From Brevibacillus brevis (lineage in GTDB: Bacteria; Bacillota; Bacilli; Brevibacillales; Brevibacillaceae): a stretch of 64,000 bases of DNA. This document shows, in pieces, positions 43,729-52,220 of the stretch. The position numbers and the translations under genes are program-made. How positions within the stretch are numbered: position 1 is the stretch's first letter; each line of letters opens with the position of its first letter. The stretch lies in contig NZ_CP041767.1 of the NCBI RefSeq assembly GCF_022026395.1, positions 4,336,501 to 4,400,500 of the forward strand, given 5' to 3'. Under the pieces are notes generated by a model that worked only from the letters and a program-made list of their open reading frames with translations, had not been told where the DNA came from and ran no database searches.

Positions 43729-45186
43729 TCATTTAGCGTACGACTCTTTCAGCTCGTTTATATTGATCGCGTTATCTTCTTGGCTGCTCACGAATTGCCA
43801 GCCCATTTCTCTGGCTGCATCCGCTGTTTCCTTTCCGACACATACGATCGGTGTCTTTGACCAGGCATCGCCAGCGAATTGGGCCAGCGCTGACAGCGTA
43901 TGGACATCATCCGTGGCTAGCCAGTCAAATGAGCATCCTGCCATCTTTTCATTGGGGTTCTTCCCATCCCATTCGAACGTGCCCGCTTGCATCACTTTAA
44001 TCGCTTTGCCATCGTCCAACCTGATTTTTTGCGGCTTCCCTTCCCCTGCGTAAAGCACCTGCTCTTCTTTTTCCAAGGCGAGCAGGTCAGGGAATGCCAG
44101 CAGTGACGTGTTTTCATCGAACACCAAGTCCGGATATATCCCCTGTTTCTCGAAAGCCGCATATGCCCGTTGTCCACAAACAGCCAGCTTGCTCGTTAAG
44201 CGCCGTACATCGTAGCGCTGTTGTCGCAGGGCAGAAGTAAAAAAGGATACCTGCTGCGCATTCTGGAAGACGAGCCAACGATAAGTGGCAAGCTCTGTCA
44301 ATGGGATGTCAAACGTGCAGCGTTCGATCAAAGAAATCGGCATGACTTCGGCTCCCAACTGTTCCAAGGCAATCAAGAGCTCGCTATTTCCTTCATCGCT
44401 TGCTCTTCTTGCAACAGCTACTCGTTTACCGAACAAGGGGCGGGATTCGTACCAGTTCAGCGATTCCCGCAGACGGACGACCTCCCCTACGATAATGATA
44501 GCGGGTGCGGCAAAACGTGCCTGCTCTACTTCCTTATCTATCGTCCCAAGCTTGCCGATCAGCGTCTCCTGCTCACGCACCGTCCCCCAGCGCACGAGAG
44601 CAACGGGTGTATCGGCGTCTTTTCCATGCGCAAGAAGGCGCTCCCTGATCCGAGGCAGATTTTTCACACCCATGTAGATAACCAACGTTTCCATCGAGGC
44701 GAGGGCTGCCCAGTCCGGCTCCTTTCCCGCATTTTTTTCACACAAGTGACCAGTGACAAAAGCGACGGAAGAGTTGTAGTCACGATGCGTCAGCGGAATA
44801 CCCGCATAGAGCGGAGCCGCCATCCCAGAAGTAATCCCTGGGACGATCTCAAACGGAATAGAATGGTCACGGCACATCTGCGCTTCTTCTCCTACCCGCC
44901 CGAACATGCTCGGGTCCCCGCCTTTCAGTCGAACGACATACTTCCCTTTTTGGGCTTCCCGGATGAGCAGGAGGTTGATCTCTTCCTGCGGCAATGTATG
45001 ATGATCGGCCTCTTTCCCGCAATAGATGAGGCTGGCGCCCTTTTTTGCGTACGAGAGAAGCTGCGGGCTTGCCAGGCGATCGTACACAATCACATCCGCA
45101 AGACGAAGCGACTCCATGCCGCGAATTGTCAGCAGCTTGGGGTCACCCGGCCCTGCTCCGACAAAAACGACTCTACCTGTGTTCAT
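43729..45186 (-). CDS. Fused uroporphyrinogen-III C-methyltransferase and uroporphyrinogen-III synthase
   Basis: The 485-residue protein joins two enzymes of siroheme synthesis. Residues 1 to about 245 are SUMT/CobA with VVFVGAGPGDPKLLTIRGMESL, VRLKGGDPSMFGR and PGITSGMAAPLYAGIPLTHR; residues about 250-485 are a HemD-like uroporphyrinogen-III synthase with KRVAVARRAS and DWLATDDVHTLSALAQ. It feeds siroheme to the sulfite reductase of the same operon. The ATG at 45186 lies 11 bases behind AGGAGG; an in-frame start at 45249 has no such site. Confidence 0.9.
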   Translation of the reverse strand: MNTGRVVFVGAGPGDPKLLTIRGMESLRLADVIVYDRLASPQLLSYAKKGASLIYCGKEADHHTLPQEEINLLLIREAQKGKYVVRLKGGDPSMFGRVGEEAQMCRDHSIPFEIVPGITSGMAAPLYAGIPLTHRDYNSSVAFVTGHLCEKNAGKEPDWAALASMETLVIYMGVKNLPRIRERLLAHGKDADTPVALVRWGTVREQETLIGKLGTIDKEVEQARFAAPAIIIVGEVVRLRESLNWYESRPLFGKRVAVARRASDEGNSELLIALEQLGAEVMPISLIERCTFDIPLTELATYRWLVFQNAQQVSFFTSALRQQRYDVRRLTSKLAVCGQRAYAAFEKQGIYPDLVFDENTSLLAFPDLLALEKEEQVLYAGEGKPQKIRLDDGKAIKVMQAGTFEWDGKNPNEKMAGCSFDWLATDDVHTLSALAQFAGDAWSKTPIVCVGKETADAAREMGWQFVSSQEDNAININELKESYAK

Positions 45187-45241
45187 TGCGAATCCGTCCT
45201 CCTTGCTGCTTTGTTCCTTCACAGGAAGAGCCTTGGCTGTA

Positions 45242-45481
45242 TCAGGCAAACGTAGAGGTTTCCACTACGTACCCGACTCCTTGGCGTCCGAGCGGCTTCT
45301 TTTCTACCAAGCTCAGCTCTTTGATGCGAGGTGGCGCTATGGTATGTCGCAAGAGATTGTTCTCGGCTGAAGTGAAAGCTCGCTCATCCGTTTGGGCGAT
45401 CACAACAATCGTCAGTAACCGCCCTTCCTCTAGCACGGCTTCCAGCTTGTAAAGGTAGCTCTCTGCTTGTTCCTCTCCCAT
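45242..45481 (-). CDS. Small conserved protein of the sulfite reductase operon
   Basis: The 79-residue soluble protein (MGEEQAESYLYKLEAVLEEG onward) lies between the sulfite reductase and siroheme methyltransferase genes on the same strand, 38 bases behind the former, with GGGGGGAATGTC in front. It resembles small DUF3906-type proteins that I recall next to sulfite reductase genes of other Bacillales; the match is from memory. A role linked to sulfite reductase or siroheme insertion is possible. No Cys residues are present, so it is not a ferredoxin. Confidence 0.72.
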   Translation of the reverse strand: MGEEQAESYLYKLEAVLEEGRLLTIVVIAQTDERAFTSAENNLLRHTIAPPRIKELSLVEKKPLGRQGVGYVVETSTFA

Positions 45482-45519
45482 GACATTCCCCCCCTAATCT
45501 AACGCTACCCGCCCAAGCA

Positions 45520-47136
45520 TTACGCTGGTTGCAGAATGGAGTCAACCTGTGCTTGAATATGGGAAAGTCCTACCCGCTCCACGTAGCGCCAGTACGGTTC
45601 GTCTTCCTGACGATCCACCTTGTACAGCGTGATCAATTGGGCAAGGAACGGCCCGAGTCTGTCCACAGTAATCCGTGCGTTGAGCTTGCGGTTGAATTGC
45701 GGCTCCTCCAATGTCCCGCCTACGAAGATGTCAAACGCCTCTACCATTCCGTCCGCTGTCTTGACCAATGCACCTTGCAGGCCGATATCCGCAATTTGGC
45801 GCTGTCCGCAAGAATTCGGGCAACCGATCATGTGAATGCGCAGCGGCGTTTCGAGAACGACCGTATCATCCAAATATTGAGCCAGCGAACGCATCCGCTC
45901 CTTGGTCTCCACGATAGCCAGATTGCAATATTCCGTACCTGTACACGATACGGCATACCCGACAAACGTATTTGGCTGCAATTTGAAACGATTCACAATC
46001 ATCGGCTCATTGCGGAAAGCTGCTACTTTTGCTTCAGGAATGTTGCGAATCAGGACATTTTGCGTGTTACAGGTGCCAATCGTCCCATCGCCATATTCGT
46101 CCGCCAAACGGGCAAGTTCATTTAGTTCCCTTGCATTCATCCGCCCAACGGGAACAGACAAGCCTGCGTAGTTCAGTCCTGCTTGACGCTGCTCGTGAAT
46201 GCCATAAAAATATCCACCATTCCACCCCGCGGTTAAATCGATACCACCTGGCTCTAACTCGCCAACCAGCTCCAGTAATTGCTCCTTGAACTTTTCCGGT
46301 CCCCAGTCAGCGACCAAGAACTTTAGACGTGCATGCGTACGTTTTTGACGGTAACCGAAATCACGGTATAAAGTCGTAACTCCTGCCGCTACTTTGACGA
46401 CATCCTCTGGTCGCACGAAAACATCCAGTTGCTTCGCCAAGAATGGCTTCGCTGACAAGCCGCCACCCACCCATACATGAAAACCGATCACTTCCTCGCC
46501 AGCTATGACTTTTTTGGCCGGAGTGAAAGCCAGGTCGTTGATTTGCGCATGCGCGGCGTTATGGATGTTGGCAGAAACCGATATTTTGTACTTGCGTGGC
46601 AGATTGGAAAAGTCCCGATTGAGCAAGAAAAATTTTTCTAACTCCGCTACGATGGGGCGCGTATCCAGCACTTCATGCGGATCAATTCCTGCCAGTGGGT
46701 TCCCCATGATTTGCCGCGGGCAGTCTCCACATGACTCAAAAGAGGAAAGTCCGGCTGATGCGAGCCGCTCAAAAATGTCAGCGAGCGATTCTACCGTGAG
46801 CCAGTGAAATTGCACAGCCTGACGCGTGGTCACATCCACCAGATCACGGCCATAATCTGCTGCGATATTGGCGAGCACCCGAGCTTGTTCACTGCTCAAA
46901 ATGCCTCCAGGTATGCGTACGCGCATCATGAAGTGTCCGTCCTTTGGCCGCTGCTGATAGACGCCTGCCCATTTAAATCGATCCATGTCAGAAGATTCAA
47001 TCGATGCAAATCCTTCTTTGGAATAGGTGTTTACGATCGTCTCGATAACATCCAGTCCGTCTTTTTCCAGCTTCGTAAACTCCATTTTGTTGAGGGATGG
47101 ATCAGCAGCCCATTTCCACTGCTTTCTCTCGGCCAT
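45520..47136 (-). CDS. Ferredoxin-type sulfite (or nitrite) reductase
   Basis: The 538-residue enzyme reduces sulfite to sulfide with six electrons, using siroheme coupled to a [4Fe-4S] cluster. The cluster ligands are seen in CTGTEYC (Cys-x5-Cys) and CPNSC (Cys-x3-Cys), and the two pseudo-repeats start with FMMRVRIPGG and YAGLSVPVGR. It belongs to the one-subunit NirA/Sir family; the sulfate operon context favours sulfite. The ATG at 47136 lies 34 bases inside the end of sirB, behind AAAGGAG. Confidence 0.92.
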   Translation of the reverse strand: MAERKQWKWAADPSLNKMEFTKLEKDGLDVIETIVNTYSKEGFASIESSDMDRFKWAGVYQQRPKDGHFMMRVRIPGGILSSEQARVLANIAADYGRDLVDVTTRQAVQFHWLTVESLADIFERLASAGLSSFESCGDCPRQIMGNPLAGIDPHEVLDTRPIVAELEKFFLLNRDFSNLPRKYKISVSANIHNAAHAQINDLAFTPAKKVIAGEEVIGFHVWVGGGLSAKPFLAKQLDVFVRPEDVVKVAAGVTTLYRDFGYRQKRTHARLKFLVADWGPEKFKEQLLELVGELEPGGIDLTAGWNGGYFYGIHEQRQAGLNYAGLSVPVGRMNARELNELARLADEYGDGTIGTCNTQNVLIRNIPEAKVAAFRNEPMIVNRFKLQPNTFVGYAVSCTGTEYCNLAIVETKERMRSLAQYLDDTVVLETPLRIHMIGCPNSCGQRQIADIGLQGALVKTADGMVEAFDIFVGGTLEEPQFNRKLNARITVDRLGPFLAQLITLYKVDRQEDEPYWRYVERVGLSHIQAQVDSILQPA

Positions 47137-47914
47137 GCTCGTACATGCTCCTTTGTGTGAAGATGTCAGTTACCAATGCCATTCGAATTGATTGGCTCAT
47201 CCAGTCCGCAATCAGTGGATGGGGCAAGTACGCACTGCCCTCATAACGATAAGCCAAGCCCACAAGCCTTTTCGGGATTGCTTGTCGCGTGAAGTAACCT
47301 TGGCTGACAAACAGAGGAAGCACGAGAACCTCCCCTTTTTCTGCAAGTAAACAGGCTTGATCGTACAGTGTATCAGGCCTCAGTGTAGCATATCCGGCAG
47401 CGGCAAATGCATAGCGGTTTTGCAAGCGGAATGTCAGACGCAAGAGCAGCTTTTCCCAGCGCTCATGACATCCCGGCAAGTCACTGCCGTGCCCGACGAG
47501 CAACAAAGCCTCCTGATTAGGCAAGCGTGATAGACTTGCGATTCGCTCTGCCACAATCTGCTCGACGTTTCCGTGATCCTCCAATGGTGGACACCAAAGA
47601 ATTCTTGCCTGAACGGGAACGCGAATCAGGTCTGTCTCTCCTGTCGGCCATGGGTCTAGTCCAAGCATCGCACGGATTTCCCCTACGTGATTGCTTCCAG
47701 CCGTAGCGAATAGCGGAACGACGACAATCGTTGTCGCTCCTGATGCTTCCAGACGATTCACTTCCTCGCTGATGCTTCGTCCTTCCACTCCTCCCAAGTA
47801 AGCTACCCGAATTGGCAAATCAGTGCGGCACTGCCAAACGGCTGATTCCACCAACGCCAACCAGTCAGGATCCGGTGAACCGTGAGCAATTACCAAAACC
47901 GCTGTTTTCGCCAT
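47102..47914 (-). CDS. sirB: Sirohydrochlorin ferrochelatase (CbiX/SirB family)
   Basis: The 270-residue protein inserts Fe2+ into sirohydrochlorin, the last step to siroheme. It has two CbiX-like halves: VLVIAHGSPDPDW with the metal-binding His at the start and LLLVGHGSDLPG in the second half. It is the first gene of the sulfate operon and has a strong promoter in front. The precorrin-2 dehydrogenase (SirC) that should act before it is not encoded here, so that step is supplied from elsewhere. Confidence 0.9.
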   Translation of the reverse strand: MAKTAVLVIAHGSPDPDWLALVESAVWQCRTDLPIRVAYLGGVEGRSISEEVNRLEASGATTIVVVPLFATAGSNHVGEIRAMLGLDPWPTGETDLIRVPVQARILWCPPLEDHGNVEQIVAERIASLSRLPNQEALLLVGHGSDLPGCHERWEKLLLRLTFRLQNRYAFAAAGYATLRPDTLYDQACLLAEKGEVLVLPLFVSQGYFTRQAIPKRLVGLAYRYEGSAYLPHPLIADWMSQSIRMALVTDIFTQRSMYEHGREKAVEMGC

Positions 47915-47967
47915 CGGATAATCCCCTTATCCAAACTTATTTTGTAATTCATATATGTTTACTCGGA

Positions 47968-47996
47968 ATTATAATTGGGTTGGATTGCCTCGTCAA
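47968..47996 (-). promoter_or_regulatory. SigA-type promoter of the sulfate operon with possible CymR box
   Basis: On the minus strand TTGACG (47991-47996), 17 bases, and TATAAT (47968-47973) form a near-consensus promoter about 54 bases ahead of sirB. The AT-rich dyad running from the -10 box into the leader (GGAATTATAATT on the plus strand, 47965-47976) resembles CymR cysteine-repressor sites, but this is a weak match. Confidence 0.8.
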
Positions 47997-48027
47997 TAAC
48001 AAAATGATATTTCGCTTGAACATAGTA

Positions 48028-48053
48028 GAAGCCGCCCTAACCCTGGCGGCTTC
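48028..48053 (-). terminator. Hairpin after the esterase gene
   Basis: GAAGCCGCC and GGCGGCTTC form a perfect 9-bp stem about 20 bases beyond the esterase stop. There is no T-tract on the minus strand, so termination would be weak; it lies just ahead of the sulfate operon promoter. Confidence 0.5.
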
Positions 48054-48070
48054 TTGCAAAGTGGAGTTTT

Positions 48071-48964
48071 CTATTTTTTTGCAAATACATCCTTTAAATA
48101 ATTCGAAACTTGATTACGTGCTTGAAGCCCTTTATCCAAAATCCCTGCCATCCAGAAGAAGCCATGGACCATTCCTTCATAACACTTGTATTCTACGGGA
48201 ACCCCTGCTTCCTTTAGACGCTCAGCATATGCCGCACCATCGTCTCGTAAAGGATCGTATTCTGCTGTAATCATAAGCGTCGGTGGTAAATCCTTTACGT
48301 CATCGTTCAATGAAGGTGAAGCAATTACATTGTATCTGTCGATTTCGTCACGTAAATAGGTTGAAGCTGCCCAGAAAACGCCCTCAGTCGTAAGCAAATA
48401 ACCTTCGGCATTGTCGCGGTATGATTGTGCGTTGAAGGTCAAAGTAAGATCGACCACCGGATAGATTAATACTTGAGCCGCTAACGAGAGATTGTTGAAC
48501 TTTTGTGCCATGACGGCAACTGAAGCAGCAATATTTCCACCAGCACTGTCCCCACCAATTGCAATTCTTGTTTTATCTGCGCGCAGCATGGAACTATTTT
48601 CAGCTACCCATTTGGTGGCTGCATAGCAATCCTCTAGTGGAATCGGGAATCTATATGCAGGAGCTAGGCGATACTCTACCGAAACAACGATACACTCAGC
48701 ATCATGTGCGATGTTTTGACACAAGATATCCACAGATTGAATATCTCCTGCCACCCATCCACCACCATGCAAATAAACAAAAACAGGTAATGAATCCTTT
48801 TCATTTGGAGTATACATGCGAACTTTAATTTCACCGTTCTTTACAGGGACTAGAAAATCCTCTACTTTCGATACAGCTTTGGCTTCCCCGTGCTCCTTCC
48901 CTGTGAGGGAATTAAGATCCCCCCCTTGTGCCATAAATGATTGTACTTGTGGATCTAAGGCCAT
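48071..48964 (-). CDS. Alpha/beta hydrolase, HSL-type esterase/lipase
   Basis: The 297-residue protein belongs to the hormone-sensitive-lipase branch of alpha/beta hydrolases: oxyanion motif YLHGGGWVAGD, nucleophile elbow GGDSAGGNIAA, Asp in AEYDPLRDD and catalytic His in GMVHGFFWM. It has no signal peptide and probably cleaves short acyl esters. Start 48964 is chosen for AAGGAGG eight bases upstream. It lies 26 bases behind the N-acetyltransferase gene and is probably co-transcribed with it. Confidence 0.92.
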   Translation of the reverse strand: MALDPQVQSFMAQGGDLNSLTGKEHGEAKAVSKVEDFLVPVKNGEIKVRMYTPNEKDSLPVFVYLHGGGWVAGDIQSVDILCQNIAHDAECIVVSVEYRLAPAYRFPIPLEDCYAATKWVAENSSMLRADKTRIAIGGDSAGGNIAASVAVMAQKFNNLSLAAQVLIYPVVDLTLTFNAQSYRDNAEGYLLTTEGVFWAASTYLRDEIDRYNVIASPSLNDDVKDLPPTLMITAEYDPLRDDGAAYAERLKEAGVPVEYKCYEGMVHGFFWMAGILDKGLQARNQVSNYLKDVFAKK

Positions 48965-48989
48965 AAAATAGTCCTCCTTAAAGTTTTTA

Positions 48990-49748
48990 TCAAATATTGA
49001 TCTGGAAATAGCGACGAGCCGCTTCCTCAATCTCGTGTCCTTCCAGTTTTTCTTTTGTTTTTTCTTTGCCATCGACGATAATCAACGTATTTCCCAACAA
49101 GGTGATACGCCCATTTTCCGTCACTCTTGAAAGGAAATACATCTTGTTGAACATCGATTCAGGAGATGTTTCCGTTAGCACACAGATTGGATGGATGTTT
49201 TCTAAATTCCATTGATGGGAAGGTGTCTCAAATCGATATTGATTTTCCCACTCCTCGTCCGTCTTCTTTTGCAAATAGTAGAGCGAATTGGTCTCATCCT
49301 GGTATACGCGGTAAATTCCATCACTATCAACAACTTCACCGCCACTCATTGGAACAGGAAGCCGTGGCGAATTACCGCCCATGCCTACATCCACCAAGTA
49401 TTCCTCGTTATCTAGCGGTACGATGTTGAATAAATGAGCGTTCTCAAGAGCCCAGACTCCATTTCCTACATAGACAGTCCCTGCCATCAGATAAGGCGCA
49501 AATCCCAGTTCTTTTAGCAGAAAGTAAAATATTCCGTTTAACTCGTAGCACACGCCACCCTTTTTAGCATGGACAATTTTTTGATATAGGTCTTCTTCAC
49601 GCAAAGACAGAGGTTTTTTTGCGAGAATATCAAGATTCTCAAAGTGAACTTGGAGGACATGCTGTTTTTGGAGATGGGACAAATAACCGAGACTTAGCTC
49701 ACTTCTTCTTTCAGCCTTTATATATTCTAAATATTTTTGTGTATCCAT
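48990..49748 (-). CDS. nat: Arylamine N-acetyltransferase
   Basis: The 252-residue enzyme transfers acetyl from acetyl-CoA to arylamines or hydrazines through a Cys-His-Asp triad: Cys in GGVCYELNG, His in ENAHLFNI and Asp in LVDVGMGG, all clearly visible. Start 49748 (MDTQKY) follows GAGGTG by nine bases; a GTG four codons upstream overlaps that site and is unlikely. A LysR-type gene runs divergently from the same intergenic region and is its likely regulator. Confidence 0.93.
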   Translation of the reverse strand: MDTQKYLEYIKAERRSELSLGYLSHLQKQHVLQVHFENLDILAKKPLSLREEDLYQKIVHAKKGGVCYELNGIFYFLLKELGFAPYLMAGTVYVGNGVWALENAHLFNIVPLDNEEYLVDVGMGGNSPRLPVPMSGGEVVDSDGIYRVYQDETNSLYYLQKKTDEEWENQYRFETPSHQWNLENIHPICVLTETSPESMFNKMYFLSRVTENGRITLLGNTLIIVDGKEKTKEKLEGHEIEEAARRYFQINI

Positions 49749-49814
49749 GATATGATTCACCTCTTTTTATACTTAATCATTTACAATGTTTCTGTTTACG
49801 TTTTTATTATAAAG

Positions 49815-49843
49815 TTGATCATCCATAAATAAAAATATATAAT
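49815..49843 (+). promoter_or_regulatory. Promoter of the LysR-type gene
   Basis: TTGATC (49815-49820), 17 bases, and TATAAT (49838-49843) lie about 52 bases before the start. On the other strand a TATAAT (49806-49811) without a good -35 box may serve the nat gene, as expected for an activator-dependent promoter. Confidence 0.7.
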
Positions 49844-49895
49844 TCATTATCACATTAATAACACTGAATATATCAATATAAGGTGGAAATGTACT

Positions 49896-50777
49896 ATGGA
49901 ATTACTTCAACTCAAGTATTTTCAGACAGTCGCCCGTACGGAACATATGACAAAAGCGGCACAGGAACTCCGTATAGCCCAACCAGCTTTAAGTGTTACC
50001 ATAGCTCGCTTGGAGGAAGAATTAGGAGTCCCCTTATTTGATCGGATTGGGCGACAAATCCGCCTGAATGTTTTTGGACAAGCTTTTCTCAAAAAGGTGG
50101 ATATCGCTCTTGGAGCATTAGAAGATGGGAAACGCGAAATTTCAGACCTGGCTGGATTGGAACGCGGAAGTGTTTTGTTAGCCACGACAACCTTGAATCG
50201 GGTATCTGAATTGCTAGCACCTTTTCTATCCTTATATCCTCGCATTAGCTTTCGCATCACCCAAGCGACGACAGAAGAATTGAAGGTCCAATTGCTCGAA
50301 AAGGGGGAAATCGACTTTTGCCTCACTTCTTCCTCGATTGATCGACCAGGAATCTGTAATCTACCCTTATTGACGGAAGAGATCGTACTGGCTGTGCCAA
50401 GTACACATCGTCTAGCGGGCCGCCAGCGTATCCATCTCAGTGAAGTAGCAAATGATCCGTTCATCAGTTTAAAACCGGGATACAGCTTCCGTGAAATCAC
50501 CGATGCTTTCTGTCGGGAGGCTGGTTTTATCCCCAATATTGTATGTGAAGGGGACGAGCCTGCCGCCATCAGCGGCTTGGTACGAGCTGGTCTTGGCGTT
50601 GCTTTTATCCCCATCGATGCCAAAAGGGAATTGCCACCGCTTACGCTCCTTCATATAGAGGAGCCTGTTTGCCAATGGACTCCTCATTTGGTGTGGCATG
50701 AAAAACACTACTTGTCACTTGCTGCACAGGCTTTTCGCGAATTCGTTATCCAGCATTACGCTCAAGCAAAACAGTAA
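49896..50777 (+). CDS. LysR-family transcriptional regulator
   Basis: The 293-residue protein has the LysR N-terminal winged helix (LKYFQTVARTEHMTKAAQELRIAQPALSVTIARLEEELGVPLFDR) and a substrate-binding domain of periplasmic-protein fold behind it. It is divergent to the nat-esterase pair, which is its probable target. The inducer is not apparent. An AAGGTGGAAAT sequence lies just upstream of the ATG at 49896. Confidence 0.92.
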   Translation: MELLQLKYFQTVARTEHMTKAAQELRIAQPALSVTIARLEEELGVPLFDRIGRQIRLNVFGQAFLKKVDIALGALEDGKREISDLAGLERGSVLLATTTLNRVSELLAPFLSLYPRISFRITQATTEELKVQLLEKGEIDFCLTSSSIDRPGICNLPLLTEEIVLAVPSTHRLAGRQRIHLSEVANDPFISLKPGYSFREITDAFCREAGFIPNIVCEGDEPAAISGLVRAGLGVAFIPIDAKRELPPLTLLHIEEPVCQWTPHLVWHEKHYLSLAAQAFREFVIQHYAQAKQ

Positions 50778-50808
50778 GTGTACATCCTGCGTTCGAGGCA
50801 CTTGCACG

Positions 50809-50840
50809 AAAAAAGCTGCCAGGCCTAATGCCTGACAGCT
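50809..50840 (-). terminator. Terminator of the potassium channel gene
   Basis: On the minus strand AGCTGTCAGGC pairs with GCCTGGCAGCT (one mismatch) and is followed by six T. Confidence 0.88.
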
Positions 50841-50846
50841 CTCCCC

Positions 50847-51614
50847 TTATTCCTCACTCTTTTTCCTCGTTCGGCGATACAGCAAATCCATGCTTTCTTT
50901 GAGCGTTTCATACTCGTGCTCGGTCAAGTTTTCGATCTGTTGAATATTTGTGATCGCCTGCTTTTTGATCTCTTCCGTCAAGCGATCTTTCTCATCCAGA
51001 CTTTTGCTTTCATGTGTCTCTGTCCAATGCGTAGCAAAATTTGCCGTCAATGCTCCCAGCATTCCGATCCCCGTTATCATCAAAATCGTCGCCATGATCC
51101 TTCCACCTGCCGTCACAGGCGAAATATCACCGTAGCCGACTGTCGTAGTTGTCACAATCGACCACCACAACGCATCCGGGAAGCTTTTGATATTCTCGTT
51201 TACACCGTATTCGAGCAAATAAATCGCAGTCGAGCTCCACAGCATGATGATCGTGACGACACCAAATACTTGACGCATCGGGCCAGATCGAATGATTCCC
51301 AGCAAAAACGGCGAAGCACGCACGATGCGCACCAGACGAAGCACGCGCATGATTCTGGCTAAATACAAATAAGAGTCCAATGGAATCATTGCGATCAGAT
51401 CGAACCAGTTGGCATAAACGAATTTTCGTTTGTCCTTCGCCCTCCACAGCCGGACCAAATACTCGACAATCAGCAAAATGATCAGCCCATTGTCTACCTT
51501 GTCCATCAGTTCATCCGTCAACAGCGGATGATTGGAGAAGTCTGCGAACAACAGAATCGCATACGTAATCACAAGCATAATGATAAAAATCTCATACATG
51601 ACGCGCCAGAACAA
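50847..51614 (-). CDS. Voltage-gated-type potassium channel
   Basis: The 255-residue protein has six membrane helices including an Arg-rich S4-like segment (RIMRVLRLVRIVRA), the pore with selectivity filter TTVGYGDISP, and a C-terminal coiled tail. It matches KvAP-like bacterial channels. A TTG at 51614 with GGGAGGAG five bases upstream is the likely start; a TTG at 51650 has no such site. It lies downstream of the DUF350 operon, separated by a structured element, and may be part of the same functional group. Confidence 0.88.
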   Translation of the reverse strand: MFWRVMYEIFIIMLVITYAILLFADFSNHPLLTDELMDKVDNGLIILLIVEYLVRLWRAKDKRKFVYANWFDLIAMIPLDSYLYLARIMRVLRLVRIVRASPFLLGIIRSGPMRQVFGVVTIIMLWSSTAIYLLEYGVNENIKSFPDALWWSIVTTTTVGYGDISPVTAGGRIMATILMITGIGMLGALTANFATHWTETHESKSLDEKDRLTEEIKKQAITNIQQIENLTEHEYETLKESMDLLYRRTRKKSEE

Positions 51615-51671
51615 AAAGACTCCTCCCTGTGCCCGTAAGTACCTGTTCAAAATATGAGCGGTTCCGCATCG

Positions 51672-51756
51672 AAAAAGAGGCGAGAACCTGAAGCGGGAGG
51701 AGCCAAATGCAGAGAACCTACATGAGCACCAGACTTCGAAGGTGAACGCCTCTTTC
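51672..51756 (-). terminator. Structured element between the DUF350 operon and the channel gene
   Basis: On the minus strand GGAAAGAGGCG (51747-51757) pairs with CGCCTCTTTTTC (51671-51682), giving a stem that ends in a T run, but the loop is about 64 bases long. The loop holds two copies of AGGTTCTC and a pyrimidine-rich block. It may be a terminator with a large structured loop or a small regulatory RNA element. Confidence 0.45.
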
Positions 51757-51761
51757 CATGC

Positions 51762-52199
51762 TTAGTAGCTGATCAGCGCAGCCATCAACAAGCCCGCTGC
51801 AATACTCAACCGCGATGCGAAAATACCGACGGATACGTTCCCGTTCGGAATTTCAGACACGACTTTAAATGGTGTGATCCATTCGAACAAATAAAAAATG
51901 ATGACTTGAAATACCATTCCTACAATACCCCAGATGACCAAATCCCACAAGTTAACGGAGTGGTAAACAGCCGAAGCGAGGACGATTGCCAAACCGATGA
52001 TTTTTCCTCCCAAATCGTGCGAGGCTGCTTTTGCCGCTGCCATTTTCTTCGGATCGTCAGTCTGTGCTCCCTGCTTGATCAGATCAAACTCCTTGTAAGG
52101 AGTCGTAATTGTAAACACAAAAATCCCTACAGCCAATATCGGAATGGTCACTGCCAAATATGCCAAAAAGTTTACTACGTAATCCAATTGTCCCAACAT
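51762..52199 (-). CDS. DUF350 membrane protein
   Basis: The 145-residue protein has four membrane segments and the DUF350 pattern with FTITTPYKEFDLIKQGAQTDD after the first helix and FEWITPFKV later. Function is unknown; in enterobacteria the relative YjfL lies with a lipoprotein (YjfM) and a glutathionylspermidine-synthase-like ATP-grasp protein (YjfC). Here the same three kinds of gene lie together. The ATG at 52199 follows AGGAGAGGACAACTTAC. Confidence 0.88.
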   Translation of the reverse strand: MLGQLDYVVNFLAYLAVTIPILAVGIFVFTITTPYKEFDLIKQGAQTDDPKKMAAAKAASHDLGGKIIGLAIVLASAVYHSVNLWDLVIWGIVGMVFQVIIFYLFEWITPFKVVSEIPNGNVSVGIFASRLSIAAGLLMAALISY

Positions 52200-52220
52200 G
52201 TAAGTTGTCCTCTCCTTTCG

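Noticed and set aside
49922-50623. 233-codon open frame antisense to the LysR gene
   Set aside because: It lies wholly inside a clear LysR gene and its product (rich in Arg and Ser) has no family features.
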